From Ferruginibacter albus (GTDB lineage Bacteria; Bacteroidota; Bacteroidia; Chitinophagales; Chitinophagaceae), in the NCBI RefSeq assembly GCF_020042285.1, contig NZ_CP083388.1:2444001-2508000 (forward strand): DNA of 64,000 nt, read 5' to 3'. The notes under the pieces were generated by a model. That model searched no databases. It was not told the DNA's origin and was given only the letters and a program-made list of their open reading frames with translations. This document shows positions 36,427-44,607 of the stretch, piece after piece. The translations under genes and the position numbers were made by a program. Positions within the stretch are counted from its first letter, which is position 1. Every line of letters starts with the position of its first letter.

Positions 36427-36720
36427 TTAAATATAAATAAATCTACAAGCTATTAATACCAATAAGATCAAGGCGATCACTAAAATATATTTGTCAAAAA
36501 AATAAAGAATAAGTGCGGGTATGCTTGTTATTGCACAAACAAAACTTTGAAAAATAAATTGCTTATTTATTTCCCAAATTGTATGTTCCGTTATTAATGG
36601 GCTTACTAATTGATACCCTGTTTGATAAGCCCTTGCTAATTGTTCAACGATAGTAAATAACAAAACAATCAAAGCTATTTTAGACGTCATTTTTAAAACA
36701 CCTTGTTTTTTATTTTGCAT
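36427..36720 (-). CDS. hypothetical small membrane protein
   Basis: 97 residues with three hydrophobic stretches (about 13-30, 52-70 and 75-95). The ATG at 36690 (MTSKIALIV) is an alternative start that removes ten polar residues. AT-rich codons match the neighbours. No family recognised. It is convergent with the small lipoprotein-like gene and follows the 36776 gene's orientation. Confidence 0.55.
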   Translation of the reverse strand: MQNKKQGVLKMTSKIALIVLLFTIVEQLARAYQTGYQLVSPLITEHTIWEINKQFIFQSFVCAITSIPALILYFFDKYILVIALILLVLIACRFIYI

Positions 36721-36775
36721 TCTATGTTGAATTTATCTTATTGTTATTCATGGATGAAGTGCTCTGCTGTCAGTT

Positions 36776-37612
36776 TCAATATTTTTTACTTATTCTTGTC
36801 TTTACAAATTCACCGTTTTCTTTTTGCTGATATTGTGAAATGCATCTAAAATTATTACCCATATATTCATAATCATTCAATCTCCCTGAATATGATTTCG
36901 GCAAAGTAGCATCTGATCTGTAAATTATTGTTAAGCAGTATAGATCGGAATCCAATTTTTTAATTAAATATTTCTGTTCCCCAATTTGCCGCCATTGCTT
37001 TGATGAAGTAAAAGCCGTATCACCCTGTATCCAATACGTTCCTGTATCACTCATGATCTTACCATGCGAACAACCGCCGGTAACTGTCCAATTATAATTG
37101 TTATCAGGCTTTATATCCAATTTACCAAACGTATCACTGTAATACTCTCCATAAATTTTTGTTTGAACATCTGCATTATCAATACGTACCAATCCCTTCT
37201 TCTTTTCATCATACTCCCATTGTTGAAGCGGCTTATCTTCTTTCTCAGAATAACTTATAACTTCTCCTACAGCATTATAAGAAGTATGCATAAACCCGAC
37301 AGTAGCTAAAAAAGGATTGGAGAATATGTCTATTAAAATAGACTTTACCGGTTCCTTAGGATAAGTTGCATCCGGACCAATTGATCGTACCACAACAAAA
37401 CTTATATGCTTTTCATTTACAAACTTCTCTATGCTCTTATTTTGGTAAACATCTCCCGAAATGATCAATAATTTAAAGCTGGTATCAATCTCTGAACCAA
37501 GCGTATCTAATAATTTGCTTAACAGCAACGTGTTTTTCTTAAACGTATTGCCAGATTGGGAAAAGCTTTTTATTGAAATTGTAAAAAAAATTATTAACAA
37601 CAGTGCTCGCAT
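36776..37612 (-). CDS. hypothetical exported protein
   Basis: 278 residues with a signal peptide ending KSFSQ (cleavage before Gln). The mature part is mixed alpha/beta. The C-terminal half, around residues 150-250, has a lipocalin-like run of strands (WTVTGGCSHGKIMSDTGTYW, KYLIKKLDSDLYCLTIIY), but no family is clear. It is a single gene; the 60-base spacer to the topoisomerase gene upstream carries no clear signal. Confidence 0.65.
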   Translation of the reverse strand: MRALLLIIFFTISIKSFSQSGNTFKKNTLLLSKLLDTLGSEIDTSFKLLIISGDVYQNKSIEKFVNEKHISFVVVRSIGPDATYPKEPVKSILIDIFSNPFLATVGFMHTSYNAVGEVISYSEKEDKPLQQWEYDEKKKGLVRIDNADVQTKIYGEYYSDTFGKLDIKPDNNYNWTVTGGCSHGKIMSDTGTYWIQGDTAFTSSKQWRQIGEQKYLIKKLDSDLYCLTIIYRSDATLPKSYSGRLNDYEYMGNNFRCISQYQQKENGEFVKTRISKKY

Positions 37613-37686
37613 AAAATGAGGGTTGGCCGGTTACACTTATCCGGTTAAGAGTTATGCAGCTAATTTAAACACAATAACGCACAAAA

Positions 37687-38781
37687 TCACTTTCCTTCCA
37701 AAATCTCCATCACTACTTTCTCTTCTACTGTCAATTCATTATTGTTAGAGGCATTTGTTGCGCCGTTTAAGCGAGTAATATATTTATCCAGCTTATTGTT
37801 TTCATAAAGGTCCAACAGCACGGGATGTACATAATATTTTTTACAAACCGTTCTTGTATTTCCTAAATGTTTTGCTACTATATCCAATGCTTCAACTATT
37901 TTCTTTTTTGCTTCACCGGCAGTTTCAAAATTGCCCAGTTCTTTAAATGCCATAAACGTCTGCACCGTGCCTGCCCATGTACGGAAATCCTTTGCTGTAA
38001 AATCTGCCCCTGATAGTCTTCTTATATATTCATTCACCATTCCGGAATCGATGGAGTGATGTGTTCCGTCTTCATTATAATATTGAAACAATTCTTTGCC
38101 GGGTATATCTCTGCATTTTTTAACTATTGCCGAAAGCTTTTTGTTTTGTATGCTGATATCATGCTCTACTCCTTTCTTTCCTCTAAAGGAAAATTTCACC
38201 GTATTGCCGGAGATGCTTACATGTTTATCTTTTAAAGTAGTCAGCCCAAATGAGCCATATAATTTTTCATAAAAATTATTACCGATACGAATACCTGTGC
38301 GTTCCATCAGGCTAACAATAGCAGCCAATACTTTTTCCACAGGCAAACCGGGCAAAGCAAGGTCTTTATCTAATTGTTTTCTTATATCAGGCAATGTTTT
38401 TCCAAAATGATGCAGGCGAAAGAATTTGGTATAGTTGCGCAATACACTCCACAACGGATGATACTTGTATTGTTTACGTTTCATTGCATCTAAACCCGTA
38501 GCCTGCAAATGCCCCTTAGCCAACGTACATATCCACACATTTTCCCAGGCAGGCGGAATTACCAATGAAGCAATACGCTTTAATACTTCTTTATCTTTTA
38601 CCTCTTTATCATCCAGCAGGTATTTAAATGATGTACCACTTTTAACTCTTGTGATTCCTTTTTGTTTATCATCCACATATACCAGCTTAATTGCTTCGGC
38701 TGTTTTTTCAGGATCATTTACAATAGCGTTCATAGTACGCTTGGGTAGTGAGACCACATTCTCTTCCATGTTATTTTGCAT
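37687..38781 (-). CDS. DNA topoisomerase IB
   Basis: Poxvirus/eukaryote-type enzyme that relaxes supercoils through a 3'-phosphotyrosine link, without ATP. Of 364 residues, the N-terminal part has YKYHPLW and VIPPAWENVWIC, typical of bacterial TopIB. The catalytic core shows RTGIRIGNNFY (catalytic Arg), HDISIQNKKL-type strands with Lys, DFRTWAGT (Arg), and the C-terminal CKKYYVHP with predicted nucleophile Tyr317. TopIB is optional in bacteria and often found with stress or radiation-linked genes. It stands alone here. Confidence 0.93.
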   Translation of the reverse strand: MQNNMEENVVSLPKRTMNAIVNDPEKTAEAIKLVYVDDKQKGITRVKSGTSFKYLLDDKEVKDKEVLKRIASLVIPPAWENVWICTLAKGHLQATGLDAMKRKQYKYHPLWSVLRNYTKFFRLHHFGKTLPDIRKQLDKDLALPGLPVEKVLAAIVSLMERTGIRIGNNFYEKLYGSFGLTTLKDKHVSISGNTVKFSFRGKKGVEHDISIQNKKLSAIVKKCRDIPGKELFQYYNEDGTHHSIDSGMVNEYIRRLSGADFTAKDFRTWAGTVQTFMAFKELGNFETAGEAKKKIVEALDIVAKHLGNTRTVCKKYYVHPVLLDLYENNKLDKYITRLNGATNASNNNELTVEEKVVMEILEGK

Positions 38782-38972
38782 GCTTAGTATATAGAAACTT
38801 TCATGCCTTTCTACATATACTCACAATTCAATAACAAATGAGCAATAACATACACAATATGTTTATCATTCATGCCAAAAATATACGCTGATAAAGATTT
38901 CAACATTCAAGCAACCTTGGCATCAATGTTGATTTCATACATTCATTATTTACTTTTAAAAATATAATTGTT

Positions 38973-39167
38973 ATGCCAACTAAAAATCAACAGGGGCCTA
39001 AACAACGTCAAAGTTCCCCAAAAAGTTCTCAAGGAACTCATCCTACAAGGACTGAAAAGAGCAATCAAAGCAAATCCACTCAATCATCAAAAGTTGGAGG
39101 AAGAAGTACAAAACATTCTTCTGATATGAGAGATGACAACATGGACAACAACATGGATAACGAATAG
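38973..39167 (+). CDS. small, highly hydrophilic low-complexity protein
   Basis: 64 residues, almost only Ser, Gln, Lys, Thr, Asn, Asp and Gly, with no hydrophobic core: a basic N-terminal two thirds and an acidic Met/Asp/Asn end (DMRDDNMDNNMDNE). It should be disordered. It has its own ATG, a 190-base upstream region and a good terminator 31 bases after the stop, which together support a real gene. Similar hydrophilic small proteins in other bacteria are starvation- or desiccation-linked; this is inference. Confidence 0.6.
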   Translation: MPTKNQQGPKQRQSSPKSSQGTHPTRTEKSNQSKSTQSSKVGGRSTKHSSDMRDDNMDNNMDNE

Positions 39168-39197
39168 TTATTCAAAAAGGAATTGATAATTTAGGAA

Positions 39198-39228
39198 GCA
39201 GGGAATTAAACGTTCCCTGTTTTCTTTT
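39198..39228 (+). terminator. Rho-independent terminator after the small hydrophilic gene
   Basis: Stem CAGGGAA/TTCCCTG (39199-39205 with 39213-39219), seven-base loop, then TTTTCTTTT. It supports transcription of the small gene at 38973. Confidence 0.83.
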
Positions 39229-39243
39229 GCGCCTGGTCATACA

Positions 39244-39271
39244 ATAAAAAAGCCGGATCAAATATCCGGCT
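39244..39271 (-). terminator. Rho-independent terminator after the DUF4142 gene
   Basis: Perfect eight-base stem (39251-39258 with 39264-39271), five-base loop; on the - strand a TTTTTTATT run follows. It sits 22 bases past the DUF4142 stop and back-to-back with the + strand terminator. Confidence 0.85.
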
Positions 39272-39292
39272 GTTGAAACGATAGGTGCTGTA

Positions 39293-39880
39293 TTATTTTT
39301 TCATCTTATCATGCAATGCTGTAGCCATTTCCAGGTGATGTTGCAACTCAGGCAATGCATCTGAAAAAAGCGCCTTTATATCAGGATCTGTACAATTTTG
39401 TGCACTTTTCTGAAACAGGTCTATTGCATCTTTATGCGCCGATACAAGATCGCTTACATAGCCTTTATCTCTTTCCGCTTTATCTTTTTGTTCTTTCCAT
39501 TTCATGATCTTGTCTGCCTGTTCTGGCGTAATATCGGCAGGCAATGAAACACCTTTCTTATCTGCCAGTCCCTTGATCTTCATATTTAATTTGCTATGCG
39601 CATCGGCCATTGTTCCGGCAATGGATTGTACATCTGCATTGGACGAATACATTTTAACAGTGTCAGAAACGCGTTGTTCAAACGTACTGGCAGCATAAGC
39701 ATCCACCAATGCCTGTGCATCTTTTTCTCCAACCTTGTCAAACTTTGCATCATTCTTTGCTTCTGCTGTGTCTTTTGTGTTTACAGTATTCTCATTGTTA
39801 TTTCCACCGTTACCACAGGCATTTAAACCAATAACGATCGCTAATAAAAAACAGCTCTTTAAAAATTTTAAACTACTCAT
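39293..39880 (-). CDS. DUF4142 domain lipoprotein
   Basis: 195 residues from ATG 39880, with lipobox GLNAC (about Cys22) and an Asn/Lys-rich linker. A helical ferritin-like DUF4142 domain follows, containing DAQALVDAYAASTFEQR, QSIAGTMADAHSKLN, VSDLVSAHKDAIDLF and LPELQHHLEMATALHDK. DUF4142 proteins are predicted periplasmic or outer-membrane four-helix bundles with no proven function. Histidines at regular helix positions could bind metal. The longer start at 39919 adds residues before the signal peptide and is unlikely. Confidence 0.88.
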   Translation of the reverse strand: MSSLKFLKSCFLLAIVIGLNACGNGGNNNENTVNTKDTAEAKNDAKFDKVGEKDAQALVDAYAASTFEQRVSDTVKMYSSNADVQSIAGTMADAHSKLNMKIKGLADKKGVSLPADITPEQADKIMKWKEQKDKAERDKGYVSDLVSAHKDAIDLFQKSAQNCTDPDIKALFSDALPELQHHLEMATALHDKMKK

Positions 39881-39959
39881 ACATTTTGTTTTAGTTGTGA
39901 ATGAAATTGTTTTGGGCACAGATCATAAATTGTTTTTCTACTTATTTATAATAATATAA

Positions 39960-41252
39960 TTATTGTTTGCTAACCCGCCATAGTCTGTTTCCACCGTCAT
40001 CAGCTACCAATAATGAGCCATCCTTTAAAACAGCAACGCCAACCGGCCTGCCGTACACTTCATCTTTACTTTCATCTGCAATGAACCCGGTTAGAAACGG
40101 TTCGGGTGCGGCAATTGGCTTACCATTTTTAAATGGTACAAAAGCTACCTGGTATCCTGCAAACTTTGAACGGTTCCAGGAACCATGCTCTCCGATAAAA
40201 GCTCCTCCGCGATATTTTTCAGGGAAACCGGTTGCTTTGTAAAATGTCAATCCTAATGCTGCCGTATGTGCATTCATGGAAACATCCGGCACTATTGCTT
40301 TTGCTACCAGGTCAGGGTTTTGCTGGTCTTTCATTCTTGGATCAAGATGCTGACCAAAATAGCTGTAAGGCCAACCATAAAATCCTCCTTCTTTCACACT
40401 TGTTAAATAATCCGGCACTAACTCATCTCCTAATTCATCCCGTTCATTTACAACCACCCACAAGTTTTTTGTACCCGGAGCCCAATCCATCCCAATTGGA
40501 TTTCGCAAACCGCTGGCATATATCTTTTCTCCGCTGCCATCTGTATTTACTTCTAAGATATTGGCACGTCTTACTTCTTTATCTATTCCATCTTCTGCTA
40601 CATTACTGGAGGAACCAACAGAAATATAGATCTTATCCTTTGTATCGTTGGTAACTATGTTACGTGTCCAGTGTCTTTTATTTCCCGGCAGAGAAACAAT
40701 TTTTTTACCTGCCGCAGTTATAGCATTACTTCCCGCCGTGTAAGGAAATGCCATTACCGCATCGGTATTTGCTACATAAAAAGTATTTCCAATTATCAAC
40801 ATTCCAAATGGCTTATTTAATCCTTTTAAAAAAACTGTTTTAAGATCAGGTATTCCATCTCCATTTGTATCTCTGAATAAGAGGATGTCGTCTGCACTTC
40901 CATTCATTACTGATTTGAGTGGGTTATGCTCAACCTTTGCTTCTGCAACAAAAATATCCCCGTTGTCTGCAACATATATCCAACGTGGATTATTTAAACT
41001 ATCTGCAAAAAGATTAACTACAAAACCCGCCGGCGCCGTGGGTGTTTTATTTGCCGGCCAACCGATAACCTTACTGATTTTTTTTGCAGATGGAGTAGCA
41101 TATGGCTCAGGAAGATTGACTTCCTGTGTTTTAGTTGCTACCGTATCTGCTTTTACAGAAGTCGGTGATGCATCTTCCTTTTGTTTTTTTTGTCCGCATC
41201 CGATCGATGTAATTAATAAGATGAAAGAAGCGATGACAAGACTTTGTTTCAT
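39960..41252 (-). CDS. sorbosone dehydrogenase-family (PQQ-type beta-propeller) lipoprotein
   Basis: 430 residues with lipobox TSIGC (Cys19), a Lys/Thr/Pro linker and a six-bladed propeller of the soluble glucose dehydrogenase / L-sorbosone dehydrogenase type. Typical strings are NNPRWIYVADNGDIFVAEA, LFRDTNGDGIPD, GLRNPIGMDWAPG, VVNERDELGDELVPDY and GGFYGWPYSYFG. PQQ synthesis genes are not seen, so whether it holds PQQ is unknown. It should act in the periplasm or on the membrane surface. It is not closely coupled to the DUF4142 gene (79-base gap, AT-rich). Confidence 0.88.
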   Translation of the reverse strand: MKQSLVIASFILLITSIGCGQKKQKEDASPTSVKADTVATKTQEVNLPEPYATPSAKKISKVIGWPANKTPTAPAGFVVNLFADSLNNPRWIYVADNGDIFVAEAKVEHNPLKSVMNGSADDILLFRDTNGDGIPDLKTVFLKGLNKPFGMLIIGNTFYVANTDAVMAFPYTAGSNAITAAGKKIVSLPGNKRHWTRNIVTNDTKDKIYISVGSSSNVAEDGIDKEVRRANILEVNTDGSGEKIYASGLRNPIGMDWAPGTKNLWVVVNERDELGDELVPDYLTSVKEGGFYGWPYSYFGQHLDPRMKDQQNPDLVAKAIVPDVSMNAHTAALGLTFYKATGFPEKYRGGAFIGEHGSWNRSKFAGYQVAFVPFKNGKPIAAPEPFLTGFIADESKDEVYGRPVGVAVLKDGSLLVADDGGNRLWRVSKQ

Positions 41253-41560
41253 ACAATAATTTTTTCTTATTGTTTTTGCAACAAATATGCCTGTAAGAAT
41301 AAACCGTATTTATCTTTCTTTACGCCGATTATTTTCCCCTGCTTGAGGATTTTATTTCCGTGGATTGTAATTGTATAAGATCACGCTGCTAAAATGTATG
41401 AAATAAAAAGGCTCCGTAAACGGAGCCTTGCTTGATTACCTCTCAAAGTAATTGCCCTACGAAAAACACCGGGTCAAAGATAAGTGCATGATTGCAATAG
41501 ACCTGTTACATAATTGTTTGAAAAAATTGTATAATTTTTTCAACTGCATTTGATCACAAA
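41253..41560. other. 308-base intergenic region
   Basis: Holds the upstream region of the sorbosone-dehydrogenase-like gene on its left and a strong - strand terminator at 41402-41429. No reading frame longer than about 20 codons and no RNA motif were found. Confidence 0.6.
41402..41429 (-). terminator. Rho-independent terminator downstream of the YtxH gene
   Basis: Perfect ten-base stem (41408-41417 with 41420-41429) with a two-base spacer; on the - strand it is followed by TTTTTATTT. It is 130 bases past the YtxH stop, so that mRNA would have a long 3' end. Confidence 0.8.
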
Positions 41561-41815
41561 TCAAGACTGGATCGATGTTTCGCTCCTGGTGAAATCAGTT
41601 GCACCTGCAATTGCTTCTTCAGCCTCTTTGTACTCTCTCATCAATGCTTCACGAATGGTTGTTACACTCCATTTCAAAGCTTTGGTGATGTCTTCACTTT
41701 TCTGAAGTATTTTCTTCCTGACCTTTGTTCCTTCATCAGGAGCACATAATAAACCGGCAATTGCGCCTATTGCAATTCCCGATAAAAAGCTTGCTGCAAT
41801 TTTTCTATTACTCAT
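41561..41815 (-). CDS. YtxH domain-containing protein
   Basis: 84 residues from ATG 41815 (MSNRKIAASF). An N-terminal Gly/Ala membrane segment SGIAIGAIAGLLCAPDEGTKVRKKI is the YtxH signature with the A-P-x-x-G-x-x-x-R core. An amphipathic helix with Glu and Ala follows. YtxH proteins are small membrane proteins induced by stress in Bacillus. The Met at 41827 is a possible but less likely start. A single gene. Confidence 0.88.
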   Translation of the reverse strand: MSNRKIAASFLSGIAIGAIAGLLCAPDEGTKVRKKILQKSEDITKALKWSVTTIREALMREYKEAEEAIAGATDFTRSETSIQS

Positions 41816-42015
41816 AATAAATAGCATTTAAATAGTGATGAATGAATAACAGGTAAAAATAATTGTGCCTGATTTTATAATACAATCATTTACACAATTA
41901 TATGAATGTGTTGTAGCAGAATATCCCCGATAAAAACAAAATCGTTGCTATATTCTCTCACAAATCTTTGCCCGGTTAAAATATATCTGGCATGGTTATT
42001 TATCTATATATCCCA
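41816..42015. other. intergenic region upstream of the riboswitch
   Basis: AT-rich divergent spacer between the YtxH gene and the TPP riboswitch. AATCTTTG at 41963-41970 is one mismatch from the TANNTTTG -7 box and lies about 45 bases upstream of the riboswitch, a plausible promoter. No reading frame of note. Confidence 0.4.
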
Positions 42016-42108
42016 GATTCATTTGAGGGGTGCTTCACAATTTAAAGAGCTGAGAAATACCCATAGAACCTGACACGGATAATACCGGCGAAGGAAAGCA
42101 AAAGAATC
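42016..42108 (+). promoter_or_regulatory. TPP riboswitch (THI element)
   Basis: All conserved parts of the thiamine pyrophosphate aptamer are present in order: GGGGTGC (42027-42033), CTGAGA (42050-42055), ACCC, ACCTGA (42068-42073), GGATAAT..CC and GCGAAGG (42088-42094). The outer P1 helix pairs 42016-42025 with 42099-42108 with one mismatch. A terminator hairpin with T run follows at 42112. The family usually turns off thiamine synthesis or transport genes when TPP is high. Here the next gene, on the same strand, is an inorganic pyrophosphatase, and no thiamine gene is in the window. Confidence 0.93.
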
Positions 42109-42111
42109 AAG

Positions 42112-42145
42112 GGGCTTCTTCTTTAAGGAAGCCCTGTTTTTATTT
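42112..42145 (+). terminator. riboswitch-linked Rho-independent terminator
   Basis: Stem GGGCTTC/GAAGCCC (42112-42118 with 42128-42134), nine-base loop, then TGTTTTTATTT. It starts four bases after the aptamer's P1 helix, the normal layout of a transcription-terminating TPP riboswitch expression platform. Confidence 0.88.
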
Positions 42146-42217
42146 AAAATGGCTTGAGTTTTGTTGCATTAAATTCTAATCACTTACTATTTAAAAAACT
42201 TACTAAACCATTGAGTT

Positions 42218-42742
42218 ATGAAAAATTATGACATCATAATCGAGACCCCTAAGGAGGGACATTTCAAGTACAAGTTCGAACCCTCTGCCGGCATGTTCAA
42301 ATTAAACAAGATTCTTCCTCAAGGTCTTGTGTTTCCTTATGACTTTGGCTTTGTTCCTTATACCGTTGGAGAAGATGGTGATCCCCTGGATGTATTGGTA
42401 TTTTCTGAACATGCTCTTTTTACGGGTTGTGTGGTAGAATGCAGAATAATCGGTGGTATACAGGCATCCGAGATGGATGAAAACAAAATATCTATTAGAA
42501 ATGACAGACTTATCGGAATACCTGTTTTGTCTAAAGTATATGCACACATTAATTCTATTGATCAGATAGAAGAAGAAAAGATCAATGAGATAAAAAACTT
42601 TTTCATATCCTATAATTCTTATTACGATAAAACGTTTATCACAGAAGGCGTGCTGAGTGCGGCTGACGTAGAAAAATTAATAAAGCAGAGTAATAACAGT
42701 TATCATCATTTTAAAAATAAGCCCACTTTGTCAAGGCTATAA
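42218..42742 (+). CDS. ppa: family I inorganic pyrophosphatase
   Basis: Hydrolyses pyrophosphate to phosphate, pulling biosynthetic reactions forward. Its 174 residues carry the family I signature EDGDPLDVLV (three metal-binding Asp) and the N-terminal KFEPSAGMFKLNKILP and FPYDFGFVPYT, matching soluble hexameric PPases. The C-terminal part is less conserved and Asn/Lys-rich. The gene follows the TPP riboswitch and its terminator by about 75 bases with no other gene between. Thus it is either riboswitch-controlled or has its own promoter after the terminator. ThiE and ThiD chemistry releases or uses pyrophosphorylated intermediates, a possible link. Confidence 0.93.
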   Translation: MKNYDIIIETPKEGHFKYKFEPSAGMFKLNKILPQGLVFPYDFGFVPYTVGEDGDPLDVLVFSEHALFTGCVVECRIIGGIQASEMDENKISIRNDRLIGIPVLSKVYAHINSIDQIEEEKINEIKNFFISYNSYYDKTFITEGVLSAADVEKLIKQSNNSYHHFKNKPTLSRL

Positions 42743-43139
42743 AAAAGAAGGGAACTAAATAGAAATTCAGTTCCGTTCGAAAAATCCCTTATTGAAAAAC
42801 CTATAGTTTCTATTAAATAAATATTGTGCCGAACAGCTAGAAAGATAAATTACACTGTCCTTTATTCTTTGCAATTACTTATCTGTACTGGCTTTTAAAC
42901 AAAATGATGTAACTATTATAAAAAGTTGCTTAGTAATATTACGATGTTGTTATTTTTCCCCAATGTGTAGAATTTTTTAGCATCAATGTGTAAGTGAAAT
43001 GTGGCAGAAGAAACGGCTTAGTTTTTGTCCAAATAGTTTTATACAATTTTTTCTCTCTCATAATCGACATATATAGCAATTAGCAAAATCCCCTCCTTTC
43101 GGAGGGGATTTAGTTTTATATATAATCTTAAGTATCTAC
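42743..43139. other. 397-base intergenic region
   Basis: Contains an inverted repeat just after the ppa stop (GGAACT at about 42752 with AGTTCC at about 42770, no T run) and a strong hairpin at 43086. The middle 300 bases are AT-rich with no convincing frame or RNA motif. Confidence 0.6.
43086..43118. terminator. strong bidirectional hairpin terminator
   Basis: Perfect 11-base stem AAATCCCCTCC/GGAGGGGATTT (43086-43096 with 43101-43111) with loop TTTC. Short T-rich sequence follows on both strands. It most likely ends the - strand gene at 43140. Confidence 0.8.
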
Positions 43140-43574
43140 TTAAATAAAAGTTGAAACATCTTCCACTTCGCTTGCATTATTTATTGCAACCTTTGGATAA
43201 ATGAACGCTTTAAAATCTCCATGCGAAGCATTGTCCGAAATGATCATCAAATAACGTTCATCAATATAATAGACATTATCCTTTGTATTTTTAAATGTAT
43301 TGGGAAACAAATCGGATGCTATGTCTTTATTGAACAAGTAGATAGCATCTGTACGCTTAGATTCTATAGTAACTACCTGTACAGTGGTTTTATATTGCGT
43401 GGTCTTTTCTTTTACCTTAAACTGCACAATAGCATCAAAAGACACAGACCCATCCGAACTGATCAGATCGAAATCTGTAATAAACTCCTGCACTGCTGTT
43501 GAATACGCTCTCATAAAAAATAAACTAGTGTTGTACAAATTAAAAAAATCAAGCCATATCTCATAGTAATTCAT
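43140..43574 (-). CDS. hypothetical protein
   Basis: 144 residues, or 124 if it starts at the Met at 43514 (MRAYSTAVQEF), which I consider about equally likely. It has no signal peptide or membrane segment. The pattern is mixed strands and helices: FDAIVQFKVKEKTTQYKTTVQVV, then ISDNASHGDFKAFIYPK. No family recognised. A strong terminator follows its stop, supporting a real transcription unit. Confidence 0.55.
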   Translation of the reverse strand: MNYYEIWLDFFNLYNTSLFFMRAYSTAVQEFITDFDLISSDGSVSFDAIVQFKVKEKTTQYKTTVQVVTIESKRTDAIYLFNKDIASDLFPNTFKNTKDNVYYIDERYLMIISDNASHGDFKAFIYPKVAINNASEVEDVSTFI

Positions 43575-43649
43575 TAATTATTTGTAAAAAATTATTCACG
43601 TAATTATTGGTATGCCATTTGATGCTAATTAATAACAAAAATCACTCGA

Positions 43650-43904
43650 ATGACTTCCAATGAATTTAATATGCTGAATAAGGAAATGCAGACAAGCATT
43701 TTGTGGAACCAGGGAATAGTAATTTCCGAAAGACAAGATCGCGGCACTGCCTATATTCTTTACAGCATTGGTTCTTTTTATGTAGAATTGAAATATGTGA
43801 ACAACTCCCTGGTTGCTATTAAAGGATTTACCTGCACCGATATGTTGGATCCTTACATTGATAATATTCCTATTTACACTTCACTTCCTTTTTTGCTGGA
43901 GTAA
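43650..43904 (+). CDS. hypothetical small protein
   Basis: 84 residues, soluble. Contains LWNQGIVISERQDRGTAYILYSIGSFYVELKY, a strand-rich section with an aromatic pattern, and a C-terminal region rich in Asp, Pro and Ile. It resembles short conserved proteins of unknown function in Bacteroidota, but I cannot name a family. It is divergent from the 43140 gene with a 75-base spacer. Confidence 0.55.
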   Translation: MTSNEFNMLNKEMQTSILWNQGIVISERQDRGTAYILYSIGSFYVELKYVNNSLVAIKGFTCTDMLDPYIDNIPIYTSLPFLLE

Positions 43905-43958
43905 AAAATTTCATTGAACACATCATTTATCACTCACAAGGCTGTGTGATTATCTCTA

Positions 43959-43966
43959 TATATTTG
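43959..43966 (+). promoter_or_regulatory. -7 box candidate for the 43998 gene
   Basis: TATATTTG, an exact TANNTTTG match, 31 bases before the ATG. The upstream -33 element is not clear. Confidence 0.38.
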
Positions 43967-43997
43967 CATCTCTTTTTAAATACTAAAACTTAAATTC

Positions 43998-44522
43998 ATG
44001 AAAAAAATTCTGCTTACAGTCTTATTGGCAACAACATGCATGGTTGTAAAAACATCTGCACAAACAACTACTTCTACCGGAGAGATAACACCTAAAAACT
44101 CATGGTTAAAAGCCGGGCTTACTGTTGGATTGCCGGTTGGCGATGCCTCCAATGTAAGCTCTTTTACCGCCGGCATTGAACTTCGTGGACAGGTAATGAG
44201 CACCAACCATTGGGGATTTGGCTTGGCAAGTGGCTATGACCATTTCTTTCCTAAAAGCGGGTTTAGCTCTTTCGGCGAAATTCCTTTAGGCGTAATGATC
44301 CGTTATTATCCGGAGGCGAAAGGTTTTTTTGCCGGCATTGATGGTGGTTATACTTTCTTAACCAACTTTGGAAATACTTCCGGAGGCGCTTACATTAAAC
44401 CACAAATAGGTTATCATGATTATAACTGGAATTTTTATGCATTGTATAATCATGTATTTGTTGACGGCAGCGCTGTACAAAACGTTGGCATAGGCGCTAC
44501 TTACAATCTTCGATTTAAATAA
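43998..44522 (+). CDS. outer-membrane beta-barrel protein (OmpA/porin-like small barrel)
   Basis: 174 residues with a signal peptide ending KTSAQ (cleavage before Gln). The mature part alternates hydrophobic and polar residues in eight likely strands, with Gly/Tyr/Phe ends (LKAGLTVGLPVGD, GFGLASGYDHF, GVMIRYYPE, FFAGIDGGYTFL, AYIKPQIGYHDYNW) and a final strand NVGIGATYNLRFK ending in an aromatic-Arg-Phe-Lys tail. This is typical of Bacteroidota 8-stranded barrels. Function unknown. A single gene with a strong terminator. Confidence 0.82.
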   Translation: MKKILLTVLLATTCMVVKTSAQTTTSTGEITPKNSWLKAGLTVGLPVGDASNVSSFTAGIELRGQVMSTNHWGFGLASGYDHFFPKSGFSSFGEIPLGVMIRYYPEAKGFFAGIDGGYTFLTNFGNTSGGAYIKPQIGYHDYNWNFYALYNHVFVDGSAVQNVGIGATYNLRFK

Positions 44523-44545
44523 AGCGTTCACCAATAAACACATTT

Positions 44546-44582
44546 AAAAAGAGCGTAGCAATAATTGCTACGCTCTTTATTT
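44546..44582. terminator. bidirectional terminator between convergent genes
   Basis: Perfect 14-base stem (44548-44561 with 44565-44578), three-base loop; A run before and T run after, so it works on both strands, for the barrel gene (+) and the DUF326 gene (-). Confidence 0.9.
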
Positions 44583-44607
44583 AATAAGATGTTGCTGAAT
44601 TGAAAAG

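Noticed and set aside
40232..40654. 140-codon antisense frame over the sorbosone-dehydrogenase gene
   Set aside because: A Leu/His/Pro-rich shadow frame opposite a well-supported lipoprotein gene.
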